DNA of 64,000 nucleotides. Origin: Paenibacillus methanolicus. GTDB lineage: Bacteria > Bacillota > Bacilli > Paenibacillales > Paenibacillaceae. Numbering within the stretch: the stretch's first letter is position 1; every line of letters starts with the position of its first letter. The position numbers and the translations under genes were made by a program. The DNA is taken from positions 294,840-358,839 of the forward strand of contig NZ_VNHS01000012.1 in assembly GCF_008124765.1 (NCBI RefSeq), written 5' to 3'. The notes below the pieces were generated by a model. It was not told where the DNA came from and did no database searches. It saw only the letters and a list, made by a program, of their open reading frames with translations. This document shows positions 1 to 8,633 of this stretch, piece after piece.

Positions 1-117
1 GCGGTTTTTCTCATAATGCGACAGAGCTGCCCGCGAGATCCCCAGAGACGCGGATGTCTGTTCCTGCGTCCACCCCCGATCCTCCCTCAATTTCGCAATT
101 CGGCTGCCAATATTCAT
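1..117 (-). CDS. XRE-family HTH transcriptional regulator, N-terminus only (runs off the left edge)
   Basis: Thirty-nine codons can be read on the minus strand from an ATG at 117 to the window edge. The protein starts MNIGSRIAKLREDRGWTQEQ and continues through a helix-turn-helix with GISRAALSHYEKNR. This is the classic Cro/CI (XRE) DNA-binding fold, with the recognition helix around residues 26-36. The rest of the protein, including any dimerisation or sensor domain, lies outside the window. The gene is divergent from the EPS cluster, and the shared intergenic region carries two copies of the GWTAC-N5-GTAWC palindrome. By inference it is the prime candidate for the protein that reads that motif and may repress itself and the EPS genes. 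The family is certain by eye; the target is a hypothesis. Confidence 0.85.
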   Translation of the reverse strand, partial: MNIGSRIAKLREDRGWTQEQTSASLGISRAALSHYEKNR

Positions 118-225
118 ACAACGCCTCCTAAATTACTGCTCGTTCTTTCATATTAATACGAAACGCTTACAATTGCATTGAATGCGACGAAATGTCGCAA
201 ACATGAAAAATACGGGGAATTCATA

Positions 226-283
226 TTGACTTGTTACGTTCTGTATCGTAAAGTTAAAGCGTGTATCCGTTACGTTTTGTATC
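226..283 (+). promoter_or_regulatory. EPS promoter with two GWTAC-N5-GTAWC operators
   Basis: Two 15-bp palindromes lie here: GTTACGTTCTGTATC at 233-247 and GTTACGTTTTGTATC at 269-283. The first sits between a -35-like TTGACT (226-231) and a -10-like TAAAGT (249-254), with a 17-bp spacer. The start-to-start distance of the two sites is 36 bp, which would suit cooperative binding of two dimers. The first EPS gene begins about 200 bp downstream, so a sizeable leader is expected. The promoter assignment is from sequence only. Confidence 0.65.
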
Positions 284-451
284 AAGTTATGATATAGCAT
301 TAACGTTTCCTAACTAACCTATACCATAACAGCCGCCGGTTCTCTTTGTACAGGTTGGTTATGAACAAAATTGAATCGGCAGTCCATTCCTTAACGTTGA
401 CAATGCAGAGACGTCGCCAAAATTCCGAGATTCGGTTGAGTGGGAGATAAG

Positions 452-1564
452 ATGATAAAAACCGTTTACATTAATGGTCGTTTTTTGAGCCAGCAAATTA
501 CTGGCGTTCAACGATATGCAATCGAATTGGTTAAAGCCTTGGACGCATTACTGGAGGCGGGGGACTTAAGTGCTGCAGGCATGGAGTTCGTGCTGGTCAC
601 CACCCAGGACATCAAAACAGAGTTGCGATTGTCCCGTATTAAGACCGTCAAAATCGGCAAACGCTCCGGACATGCGTGGGAGCAGCTTGAACTGCCGCGG
701 TTCGCGAAAAACGGACTTTTGATCAACCTTTGCAATTCGGCGCCGCTCTTTAAGAAACAGCAGATCCTGACCATTCATGACGCAGCTGTCTTCCTGCCGA
801 GCAACACCTACTCCAAAGCCTATGTCTTATGGTATAAGCTCATGTATAAAAGGCTGCGCAGGACGTTGCGAAAAGTAATTACCGTGTCCGAATTTTCCAA
901 GCGCGAGTTAATGAAATATTGCGGTTTTCGGGAAAATAGCATAGCCGTCATTTACGAGGGTAAGGAGCATATTCTCGGTGTTGGCAAGAATGACGCCGTA
1001 TTGGAGAAGTTTAAGCTAAAGAAGGGCAACTATGTTCTGGCCGTAAGCAGCATGAGCCCTAATAAGAACTTTAAGACGATTGCAAACGCGATCGAATTAA
1101 TGGGCGATATCGATTTCGAAATCGTTATTGCTGGCGGTGCCAATCCGAAAGTTTTCAAGGATGCCGATTTTGAGTTTTCGCCGAAGGTTAAATATATTGG
1201 CTATATCAGCGACGAAGAACTAAAGACGCTGTTCGAGAATGCAGGCTGCTTTATTTACCCGTCCTTCTATGAAGGATTCGGCCTACCGCCGCTTGAAGCT
1301 ATGGCATGCGGCTGTCCCGTCATTGTCTCGAATGCGGCCTCCATCCCTGAGGTGTGCGGCGATGCGGTTGTATATTGCGATCCGTACAGCGTGAAGGACG
1401 TGGCAGAGAAGGTCGTGATGCTCATGAACGATGAAAATCTTAAGCAGTCGCTGAAAGAGAAGGGACGCGTGAGGGCGGAATCATTCAGTTGGTACACGAC
1501 CGCGCTTGAATCCTTTCATGTATGCCAGGAGGTATTAAAACATGAAAATCGCAGTTATTCATGA
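452..1564 (+). CDS. Glycosyltransferase family 4
   Basis: The product has 370 residues and starts at ATG 452, six bases after GGGAG; an in-frame GTG at 440 lacks a ribosome binding site. It has a GT-B fold with an N-terminal acceptor domain and a C-terminal nucleotide-sugar domain. The donor-binding signature EGFGLPPLEAMACGCPV has the two glutamates of the EX7E motif. The family transfers activated sugars such as mannose, glucose or rhamnose to lipid-linked oligosaccharide on the cytoplasmic membrane face. It is the first gene of the EPS operon and overlaps the next gene by 23 bp, so the two are probably translationally coupled. The donor sugar cannot be read from sequence; manC in the same locus makes GDP-mannose plausible. 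Confidence 0.85.
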   Translation: MIKTVYINGRFLSQQITGVQRYAIELVKALDALLEAGDLSAAGMEFVLVTTQDIKTELRLSRIKTVKIGKRSGHAWEQLELPRFAKNGLLINLCNSAPLFKKQQILTIHDAAVFLPSNTYSKAYVLWYKLMYKRLRRTLRKVITVSEFSKRELMKYCGFRENSIAVIYEGKEHILGVGKNDAVLEKFKLKKGNYVLAVSSMSPNKNFKTIANAIELMGDIDFEIVIAGGANPKVFKDADFEFSPKVKYIGYISDEELKTLFENAGCFIYPSFYEGFGLPPLEAMACGCPVIVSNAASIPEVCGDAVVYCDPYSVKDVAEKVVMLMNDENLKQSLKEKGRVRAESFSWYTTALESFHVCQEVLKHENRSYS

Positions 1565-2699
1565 TTGGCTGGTCACCTACGCGGGATCGGAACGGGTATT
1601 GGAGCAAATTTTGAACGCATATCCCGATGCGGATATTTTTACGGTTGTCGACCATTTAAAGCCGGAAGAACGAGGCTTCATTAAGAATAAGCGGACTCAT
1701 ACTTCGTTCATTCAGAAATTACCGATGTCCAAGAAGTTGTATCGGCATTATCTGCCTCTTATGCCGCTCGCCATCGAACAGTTTGATCTCTCCGAATACG
1801 ATGTGGTGATTTCCAGCTCCCATGCGGTGGCCAAAGGGGTTATTACGGGACCCAATCAGCTCCATATTTCCTATGTACATACGCCGATCAGGTATGCTTG
1901 GGATTTGCAGCATCAGTACTTAAGGGAGTCGGGCATGACAAAGGGTCTGAAGAGCATGGTCACCCGATGGTTATTACATAATATCCGCTTGTGGGATTAC
2001 CGTACCTCCAACGGCGTGAACTCGTTCTTGTCCAACTCGAAGTATATCTCGAAACGAATCTGGAAGGCCTATCGGCGCGAATCGGAGGTCATCTATCCGC
2101 CGGTCGATGTGGAGGCTTTCGATTTTTACCCGGACAAGGAAGAGTATTACTTTACGGCTTCGCGGATGGTACCGTACAAAAAGATGGACTTAATCGTAGA
2201 GGCGTTCGCTCAGATGCCAGACAAACGGCTTATCGTCATCGGAGATGGGCCGGATATGAAAAAAATCGCCAGTAAAGCAGGGCCAAATGTCGAGTTGATG
2301 GGCTATCAGAAGTTTCAAACCCTGAAGATGCACATGAGCCAGGCAAAAGCGTTTGTCTTTGCGGCAGAAGAGGATTTCGGCATTACGCCGGTGGAAGCGC
2401 AAGCCTGCGGGACGCCTGTCATCGCCTTTGGCAAGGGGGGCGCTTTGGAGACGGTGAAAGGGCTGGACACTTACAGTGAGCCGACGGGTGTTTTCTTCTA
2501 CGAGCAAAGTGTAGAGGCGATCGTGGAGTCCGTGAACCGATTTGAGGCTCGAAGCGCTGAAATTAAACCTATTTATTGCCGAAATAATTCCCTTTCCTTC
2601 TCGAATGAACGTTTTATCGCCGAGTTTAAAGCACATGTCGAGCGAGAGTACTGCCAGTTTGCGGCTGCTGAGATGCCCGTTAAGGTGTTGGCCCTATAA
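1542..2699 (+). CDS. Glycosyltransferase family 4 (mannosyltransferase-like)
   Basis: The product has 385 residues, starting MKIAVIHDWLVTYAGSERV, an N-terminus typical of a GT4 group that includes WbaZ-type mannosyltransferases. The C-terminal donor motif EEDFGITPVEAQACGTPV carries the EX7E pair. The start lies inside the end of the preceding glycosyltransferase gene, preceded by AGGAGG. It probably adds one residue to the EPS repeat unit on undecaprenyl diphosphate. Mannose is a reasonable guess because a GDP-mannose synthesis gene lies in the locus, but specificity is inference. Confidence 0.85.
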   Translation: MKIAVIHDWLVTYAGSERVLEQILNAYPDADIFTVVDHLKPEERGFIKNKRTHTSFIQKLPMSKKLYRHYLPLMPLAIEQFDLSEYDVVISSSHAVAKGVITGPNQLHISYVHTPIRYAWDLQHQYLRESGMTKGLKSMVTRWLLHNIRLWDYRTSNGVNSFLSNSKYISKRIWKAYRRESEVIYPPVDVEAFDFYPDKEEYYFTASRMVPYKKMDLIVEAFAQMPDKRLIVIGDGPDMKKIASKAGPNVELMGYQKFQTLKMHMSQAKAFVFAAEEDFGITPVEAQACGTPVIAFGKGGALETVKGLDTYSEPTGVFFYEQSVEAIVESVNRFEARSAEIKPIYCRNNSLSFSNERFIAEFKAHVEREYCQFAAAEMPVKVLAL

Positions 2700-3065
2700 T
2701 CGAATGGGTGTTAGGGTCTTACGTTTTCAATCTAAGCGTAAGATCCAATCCCTACCAACCGTATCCGCTTATTCATCCCCCCCCCAATCCCCGATCATCG
2801 CCCCCTCCTTAATGAAAGCGCATTCAATCAGCTTGATTCCAGCAAGACCGGATAGCTATGCATACCTGCTTTATGGAGGTGTAAACCGGAAGTTAGCTTG
2901 AAGACTTTGGAATTTCAATAGGAAGGAACTCGGCGTTGGGTTTTCGGATCGGGGAAGTTTCTGATCATGCTTTTGGTGGGTAATGATTGATATCTATATC
3001 CATGCATGGCGATGTCGGACAGGCTGCATTACGATTTTACTTCATCTAAAGAGGAGAATACACAT
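2700..3065. other. Intergenic stretch between glycosyltransferase and LRR genes
   Basis: This 366-bp gap has no convincing gene. It contains a hairpin near its start (annotated separately) and a run of nine cytosines at 2777-2785, which is unusual here and could vary in length. A GAGGAG ribosome binding site at 3051-3056 serves the LRR gene. I see no clear promoter and no copy of the GWTAC palindrome. Confidence 0.5.
2714..2746 (+). terminator. Hairpin after the first two glycosyltransferase genes
   Basis: GGGTCTTACG pairs with CGTAAGATCC (10 bp with one G-U) around a 13-base loop, 14 bases after the stop codon. No T-run follows, so it may stabilise the 3' end or be a weak terminator rather than a full one. 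Confidence 0.4.
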
Positions 3066-3899
3066 ATGATCAAGAAGGTCGCGGTAGTTATTTCGGTGGT
3101 TCTGCTATTCCCATTCGGCAACCTTGCTAGTGCTGCTCCCGCCCCTCTACCGCTCCAACTTGCCCAGTCGTCGACAAGCAAAGCGATTGCATTTTCGGAC
3201 ATTAATTTAGAGGTGTCCGTTCGTCAGGCAATCAAGAAACCGGTTGGCCAGATTACGGCCAAGGACATGGCAGCCTTGACCAAGCTGGAGGCCAAAAGCA
3301 GGAATATCGTTAGTTTGAACGGTATGGAAGCTGCTGTTAACCTGACCGAGCTTGATATTTCGTCGAACAAAATTACGGATTTGAAACCGCTGACCAATCT
3401 CTTGAAACTAAAACGGCTCAATATCTCGAATAATCCGCTTCAAACCTTGCAGCCACTGGCAAAGCTTGCGAATTTGAACACATTGAAGGCGGAGAACAGT
3501 CAGCTTACGGACTTGAGCGTACTTGAGCACCTCTGCAGGTTGAACGAGCTATCTATTTCCAACAGGGCTGAAGGTAATCCTGAATATCGAAACCAACTTG
3601 GGTACATTGCGCTTCAATACATATCCCAGCTGGCGTCATTAAACAAGTTGACTGCTAGGGACCTGGGAATAGACGATCTGTCCTTTCTATTAAACTTGAC
3701 GGAATTAGCCGAGGTGGATCTGCAAGATAACCGTATCCCTACATGGGGAATTTGGGAGATTAGTCAGAGCCACAGCGCTGCGCTAGGCCAAGGCGATATT
3801 CTTAATATTGCGAATAATGCCATTGACACGGCTCCCGGCGGGGAAGGAATATTATTTATCGACGGATTGTCGCAAAAAGGGGTAACCGTTCTTTATTGA
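3066..3899 (+). CDS. Secreted leucine-rich-repeat protein
   Basis: The product has 277 residues. ATG 3066 is chosen because GAGGAG lies nine bases upstream and a signal peptide starts at once: MIKKV, a hydrophobic core, then ASAAPAPLP as a likely cleavage region near residue 25. Residues about 85-190 form short internalin-like repeats such as LTELDISSNKITDLKPL and LKRLNISNNPLQTLQPL, with 21-22 residue spacing. No cell-wall anchor (LPXTG), S-layer domain or enzymatic domain is visible, so it is probably released or held loosely at the surface. LRR domains bind proteins or glycans. Its place between EPS glycosyltransferases and a beta-helix protein suggests a role at the matrix, but no function is known. 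Confidence 0.75.
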   Translation: MIKKVAVVISVVLLFPFGNLASAAPAPLPLQLAQSSTSKAIAFSDINLEVSVRQAIKKPVGQITAKDMAALTKLEAKSRNIVSLNGMEAAVNLTELDISSNKITDLKPLTNLLKLKRLNISNNPLQTLQPLAKLANLNTLKAENSQLTDLSVLEHLCRLNELSISNRAEGNPEYRNQLGYIALQYISQLASLNKLTARDLGIDDLSFLLNLTELAEVDLQDNRIPTWGIWEISQSHSAALGQGDILNIANNAIDTAPGGEGILFIDGLSQKGVTVLY

Positions 3900-3943
3900 A
3901 GTCGTGTCATTGCTTAACCTGCCCGTCGGATGTTATGAACCAG

Positions 3944-3976
3944 AGCAAGTCGGCCATTAGGCGGGCTTGCTTTTTT
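3944..3976 (+). terminator. Rho-independent terminator after the LRR gene
   Basis: AGCAAGTC pairs with GGCTTGCT, followed by a T6 run, 45 bases after the LRR stop codon. Confidence 0.75.
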
Positions 3977-4128
3977 ACGTTTCATCTTGTCTAGCGAAGC
4001 CATATGGCGCCAGGAATAAAATGTAGAACATTTAAGAGACCCATTGAATAGACTGGAATTAAACAGGTGATTAGTTCGCATAGCACGATTCGATCGTTGG
4101 GGGGAATTCGGCGAAAGAGGTGGGGGAA

Positions 4129-6018
4129 ATGGCTGTTAGCAAAACGAACTACATGGGCTTGACGTTGTGGGGAGAATCGGATCAAGTCGCCAATCTCGAT
4201 TTATCGGAGAATTTCAGCAAGATCAGCCAAGACCTTGGTGCCAGGGCGATCAATGTCGTGATGCAAGGGGTGGTGCCGGGCGGGCAGGTAGATAACACTT
4301 CCTTGCTGCAGCGCCTCGTAAATACGACGGCGGGCAATGATATTATTTTGCATTTTCCGGCTGGAAATTATCGAATTGACGGCAAGGTGACGATCGCGGG
4401 GAAAAATGTCATCCTAACCGGCGCCGGCCGCTTGGTCGGGACGGGGGTTTTTAGCCTTACTGCCGCCTCTATAGAGGCGGAAAGCAACGCGCTTGATGTC
4501 ACGAGCGGGGACTACTTGATTACTTCATCAGGGGCAAGCAACCTATCCCCAGGCGATTATATTCAAATCAGAGGCGCCATTGTGCATTCGGACTATGTGC
4601 CGGCAGCATCGCGGTACCCGAATGTCAAGTTCATTGCGATTGTTGATCGGGTCGATGGCAACATCATTCGGTTGGATCGTAAGCTCATGTATTCATTAAG
4701 CAATGTATTTTTTAGTAAAATAAACGCTCCCTACAACGCCACCATTACAGATGGGCTGATTTTCGACGGCGTAGGCGTGCTGCTGCAATATTGCAAGGGG
4801 GGCGAAATACGAGTTGCCGGCACGGGGATAAGGACGGGTTCCTCTTTGTTGACTGTCAACCAAAGCTGCGATCTGAAAATCACGCTGAAGGCTTCCAACT
4901 TGCTTTGCACGCATGCCATGACCGTTCAAGATACGAACAACTTTTGGTTGGATGTGCTAACGACCAATGTGGGTACGCCGGGCGTAGGATCAAGAGCGAT
5001 CAGGGGCAACGGTCTTCAAGGCGGGTTGATCCGATATACCTGCAATAATTCCGTTGTCGGGGACGTCACCATTTACTCTTCGCGCTCCATTAATCTGGAT
5101 GCGACCTCGATCGGCGTCGGACGCTATTATCGGGATAACGGAATTGTGTCCAATAATCGGCTGGAATGTATTCAATTTACGGAAACGGACGATCTCCAGA
5201 TCAAAGTAAATCTCTCGGAGGTCGATGATCAAGGCGTAGAGTTGCACAGCTGCTTTAACAGCGAGATCGAAGGAAGAATCACGACGCTGCCTGGGGCGAC
5301 GGAAGGCGCGATCGTCATTAAAGGGTTTTCTCGCAATGTAACGATTAAAAATATTGTCATACGCTGCTACAACCATTACGGAATCAAATTTGAATATGCG
5401 GATGCAATGTATGGCGGACATCGCGTAATCGCTCCCGATATCGAGAATTTGAATCCTTCATCTAGAGCCGGCATTTCGATACGAGATGCGTTGGTTGCCC
5501 AAGACGCGAACGTGGAAATCGTCGGGGGAATTATCTCCGCGTTCAATCCCGTGTTGATAGCTCCGAATTTAAATCGCGTATCAATAACGGGATCCAATTT
5601 AATCGGCAAGGGCGGGCATGTGATCGGTTCCGAGTCGGACTTTCTTTATGTGGATCGTATAACGGTCCGATCCCCGGTGGCCGTACATGCGGTAGTTAGC
5701 GCGGGTCCCAATGACCGCATTTCGAACGTATTGGCGCCCAACTGCGATATTTACATCAAGACACCCGCGCTAAACGGATTCGATATTTCGCGCTTTCCGT
5801 TTAATTCGGTGCTATCCATCGGTTTCGAGGGCGTGAACTGGATTATTTACTGCGATAAAAATCCGTATCAAGTCAATACCGCGCCGACAAGATTTAATTG
5901 GCAGGTGGGACACAGTTTCGACTTTAGGCGACCGACGCGGGGCGGCAAGAAAGGGATCGTCTGCATCGAAGCCGGGACGCCGGGTATATGGAAAAGTTAC
6001 GGGGCAATCGATGTGTAG
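4129..6018 (+). CDS. Right-handed beta-helix (pectate-lyase-like) protein without signal peptide
   Basis: The product has 629 residues. ATG 4129 is chosen over GTG 4120 because of the upstream GAGGTGGGGG. The N-terminus (MAVSKTNYMGLTLWGESD) is not a signal peptide and resembles the start of phage-tail or appendage beta-helix proteins. Residues about 200-560 are repetitive short beta-strand coils with many Asn, Gly and Ile, as in glycan lyases and tailspikes. The C-terminus ends with a GTPGIWKSYG module that recurs in its paralogue at 18924-20876 (GTPGSWQEI). The two proteins also share a conserved core, for example GAIVIKG and GIKFEY. A role in binding or cutting the local EPS is plausible; catalytic residues could not be assigned. 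How it would leave the cell is unclear. Confidence 0.7.
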   Translation: MAVSKTNYMGLTLWGESDQVANLDLSENFSKISQDLGARAINVVMQGVVPGGQVDNTSLLQRLVNTTAGNDIILHFPAGNYRIDGKVTIAGKNVILTGAGRLVGTGVFSLTAASIEAESNALDVTSGDYLITSSGASNLSPGDYIQIRGAIVHSDYVPAASRYPNVKFIAIVDRVDGNIIRLDRKLMYSLSNVFFSKINAPYNATITDGLIFDGVGVLLQYCKGGEIRVAGTGIRTGSSLLTVNQSCDLKITLKASNLLCTHAMTVQDTNNFWLDVLTTNVGTPGVGSRAIRGNGLQGGLIRYTCNNSVVGDVTIYSSRSINLDATSIGVGRYYRDNGIVSNNRLECIQFTETDDLQIKVNLSEVDDQGVELHSCFNSEIEGRITTLPGATEGAIVIKGFSRNVTIKNIVIRCYNHYGIKFEYADAMYGGHRVIAPDIENLNPSSRAGISIRDALVAQDANVEIVGGIISAFNPVLIAPNLNRVSITGSNLIGKGGHVIGSESDFLYVDRITVRSPVAVHAVVSAGPNDRISNVLAPNCDIYIKTPALNGFDISRFPFNSVLSIGFEGVNWIIYCDKNPYQVNTAPTRFNWQVGHSFDFRRPTRGGKKGIVCIEAGTPGIWKSYGAIDV

Positions 6019-6028
6019 CGAAGAGCCT

Positions 6029-6060
6029 AAAAAAACACCCTCGGCAAGGGTGTTTTTTGT
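6029..6060 (+). terminator. Rho-independent terminator after the beta-helix gene
   Basis: AACACCCT-CGGC-AAGGGTGTT is followed by a T6 run, directly after the stop codon at 6018. Confidence 0.9.
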
Positions 6061-6120
6061 TTTCGGCGGGATGTTTTGACACGAACCGTATCAATGTTTA
6101 GTATAATCGGTCAATAATCG

Positions 6121-6149
6121 TTGACACGATACAAAATGTAACATATATT
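6121..6149 (+). promoter_or_regulatory. Sigma-A promoter with operator filling the spacer
   Basis: TTGACA (6121-6126) and TATATT (6144-6149) are separated by 17 bp. The palindrome GATACAAAATGTAAC occupies 6128-6142, essentially the whole spacer. A protein bound there would block RNA polymerase directly. A poorer copy, GACACGAACCGTATC (one mismatch), lies at 6078-6092. Transcription would run into the UDP-glucuronate epimerase and the polymerase genes. Confidence 0.8.
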
Positions 6150-6204
6150 AAAGATGTGGAGTGGAGAGGAAATGTAGTAGAGAAATGTTAATGGAGGAAC
6201 CATA

Positions 6205-7227
6205 ATGAAAATTCTAGTGACAGGTGCAGCAGGCTTTATCGGATCGTTCACGGCGAAGAAATTATTGCAGGAAGGCCATGAAGTCGTAGGCCTGGATAAC
6301 TTAAATGATTATTATGATCCGCAGTTAAAGCAAGACCGCTTGACTCAGTTGGCGCCGTATGAACGTTTTACGTTCGTGAAGATGGACTTGGAGAATTACG
6401 AGGCATTGGCCGAGTTGTGTGAAAACCATCGTTTCGACCAAATCATCCATCTGGCCGCACAGGCGGGGGTTCGTTATAGTCTTGTCAATCCGCATGCCTA
6501 TATCCAATCCAATTTGGTTGGATTTACCAATATTCTTGAAGTATGTCGTCATCAAAAGGTTAGTCATTTGATTTATGCTTCTTCGAGTTCCGTTTACGGA
6601 CTTAACCAGAAGATGCCTTTCTCTGAGAACGACGCTGTTGACCATCCGGTCAGCTTGTACGCGGCAACGAAGAAATCCAATGAACTATTGGCCCACTCCT
6701 ATAGTCATCTCTATAATATTCCAACAACTGGACTTCGCTTCTTCACGGTATACGGCCCGATGGGACGGCCGGACATGGCGTACTTCTCTTTCGCCAAAAA
6801 AATCATGGCCGGCGAGAAAATACAAATTTTCAACTATGGTGATATGAAACGGGACTTTACGTATATTGACGATATCGTCGAGGGTATTACGCAGCTGTTG
6901 AACCAAATTCCAACGCCGAATCCTGCATGGAACCCGGTGGAAATGACCTCCTCCGATAGCTCTGCGCCTTACCGGATTTATAATATCGGCAATAACCAAC
7001 CGGTAGAACTGCTTCATTTTGTAAAGACGCTGGAGGCTCACTTGGGCAAAGAAGCCGTGTTTGAATTCCTTCCGATGCAGGACGGAGACGTTCAAGCGAC
7101 CTATGCGGATACCGATTTGCTTAATGCAACGACCGGATTTAAACCCGTCACGCCAATCGAAGAGGGATTGAAACGCTTCGTGGAGTGGTTCTCCGTTTAC
7201 TATGCGAATGAAGCGGCCAACGTATAA
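6205..7227 (+). CDS. UDP-glucuronate 4-epimerase-like NAD-dependent epimerase (SDR)
   Basis: The product has 340 residues with an extended SDR fold. It has NAD-binding TGAAGFIGS at residues 7-15, a catalytic YxxxK as YAATK near residue 153, and RFFTVYGPMGRPDMA, a signature shared with UDP-glucuronate 4-epimerases. The length and sequence resemble bacterial enzymes converting UDP-glucuronate to UDP-galacturonate. The neighbouring ugd (16207) would supply UDP-glucuronate. An AGGAA-type site precedes ATG 6205. It is the first gene behind the operator-bearing promoter at 6121. UDP-glucose 4-epimerase activity is less likely because galE lies at 44084. Confidence 0.85.
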   Translation: MKILVTGAAGFIGSFTAKKLLQEGHEVVGLDNLNDYYDPQLKQDRLTQLAPYERFTFVKMDLENYEALAELCENHRFDQIIHLAAQAGVRYSLVNPHAYIQSNLVGFTNILEVCRHQKVSHLIYASSSSVYGLNQKMPFSENDAVDHPVSLYAATKKSNELLAHSYSHLYNIPTTGLRFFTVYGPMGRPDMAYFSFAKKIMAGEKIQIFNYGDMKRDFTYIDDIVEGITQLLNQIPTPNPAWNPVEMTSSDSSAPYRIYNIGNNQPVELLHFVKTLEAHLGKEAVFEFLPMQDGDVQATYADTDLLNATTGFKPVTPIEEGLKRFVEWFSVYYANEAANV

Positions 7228-7245
7228 TACTTCATTACCAAATGG

Positions 7246-7280
7246 AAATAAAATTGCACCTTACGGTGCAATTTTATTTT
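7246..7280 (+). terminator. Strong hairpin between epimerase and polymerase genes
   Basis: A perfect 15-bp stem (AAATAAAATTGCACC with its complement) has a TTAC loop and ends in a T-rich strand. It lies only 18 bases upstream of the next ATG, so it probably attenuates transcription or shapes mRNA decay rather than ending the operon. Confidence 0.6.
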
Positions 7281-7298
7281 AATGCCCGAGGTGTAATT

Positions 7299-8606
7299 AT
7301 GAACTTTCTTATCGTGCTGAGCGTAATTCTGTCACTGACTTCGGGGATGTACAGCCAATTTGCGACTACCTCAAGTATTTCGCTCACGCTTCTACCGGTC
7401 ATCATCATCATGGCCTGGTCGATCCTGCGCGTCCTGAAGGATAAACGAATTCAGCCCCTTGGCGGCCATTACCTCATCATTTTCCTGGCCGTTACGGTCT
7501 TGGTCGTGGGCATGTTTAAAACGGGGCTCAATTCGACCATGTTAAAGGTCATCATCTATTACGTGTTCTTGCTCATCCTGGCGAATGAAATGACGAACAA
7601 AAGTTTGAATCTTCTCTACAAGCTCATGCTGCCGCTCGGGCTGCTGATGTCCATTGACATTTTTTATGCCGTTGCAAAGGTAAAGCAGATCGGGTTTACG
7701 TTTAATAGTTTGAGGGCATACACGCTCATGGACAAACAGTATATTGGTACGCTGTTCCTGGTTGCGATCCCGGTAGCCATCTGGCATTTTGTCAAAAAGA
7801 AAAGCATATTCTATTTGGCGTTATCCGTGCTATTTATCGTTACGAGTATTCTGTTCATGCAAATTAAGACGCTCATCCTCGCACTTGGCCTCAGTTTCTT
7901 TGTGGTAATGTGGGTTTTTCGTGTCGTCCCCAAAATCAAGTTGGCAATCGTTGCGCTCCTTACCATGGCTCTATTAGTCGTTGGAGTCACGACGTTCAAA
8001 CAGCACATGCCGAGCCAAATTGTAGCGGCGGCGAGTTTCATTTTGGGCGATACCAGCGAGGTGAATCAGCGGGATCTGAAATACGTGGACACGGTCGCCA
8101 TGCGCCAAGAGATCAAAGACCGCATGATGGACTTGTTTAAAGAAAATTATATGTTGGGCATCGGATTCGGTAATTATGCGAAGCTGGATGGCGGTTTGAT
8201 GAAGTCGGCCGCAAATCCGAAAGAGATTATCCAGTTGCCGAATGCCTCGGAGAACGGCATGCTCAGCTTCCTAGTCGAGGGGGGGATTCTATCCACCCTG
8301 ATGCACGTGGTGCTTCTCGTGTACCTGATTTTTCAAGCATCGCGAATTCGGCATGTCACGATGAACGTACTGATCGGCTTTACCGTTCTGATTGCTTTCG
8401 TGATTTCAAACTTTGTGCAGGACAATACCTACTTCTTCACATACTGGTTTTTTATTGCGGTGGGCATTTACCACTGCAGCCCGAAAGGACAACGCGAGCA
8501 GGAGGATGCGGCCGCAGAAGAGTACGCGGACAGTGTCGAGCAGGACCAGCTTGGGTTTACTAAGCATTTATTGGCGGCGAGTCCAACCCATAACCGCCCG
8601 GTATAA
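7299..8606 (+). CDS. O-antigen ligase/Wzy-like polysaccharide polymerase
   Basis: The product has 435 residues. The start at ATG 7299 has GAGGTG five bases upstream. About ten to twelve hydrophobic helices cover most of the protein. A large extracytoplasmic loop around residues 245-340 contains GIGFGNYAK and NASENGMLSFLVEGG, the typical loop of the O-antigen ligase/Wzy superfamily. It would polymerise flipped repeat units on the outer face of the membrane. The C-terminal 35 residues are charged and cytoplasmic. Wzy proteins diverge fast, so the call rests on topology, loop motifs and location. Confidence 0.8.
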   Translation: MNFLIVLSVILSLTSGMYSQFATTSSISLTLLPVIIIMAWSILRVLKDKRIQPLGGHYLIIFLAVTVLVVGMFKTGLNSTMLKVIIYYVFLLILANEMTNKSLNLLYKLMLPLGLLMSIDIFYAVAKVKQIGFTFNSLRAYTLMDKQYIGTLFLVAIPVAIWHFVKKKSIFYLALSVLFIVTSILFMQIKTLILALGLSFFVVMWVFRVVPKIKLAIVALLTMALLVVGVTTFKQHMPSQIVAAASFILGDTSEVNQRDLKYVDTVAMRQEIKDRMMDLFKENYMLGIGFGNYAKLDGGLMKSAANPKEIIQLPNASENGMLSFLVEGGILSTLMHVVLLVYLIFQASRIRHVTMNVLIGFTVLIAFVISNFVQDNTYFFTYWFFIAVGIYHCSPKGQREQEDAAAEEYADSVEQDQLGFTKHLLAASPTHNRPV

Positions 8607-8633
8607 CTCGGTATACGCGAAGGAGCCTTTAAC

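Noticed and set aside
6078..6092. GACACGAACCGTATC as a further operator
   Set aside because: One half-site has a mismatch and the distance to the next site (50 bp) differs from the other pairs; listed only as a possible degenerate copy.
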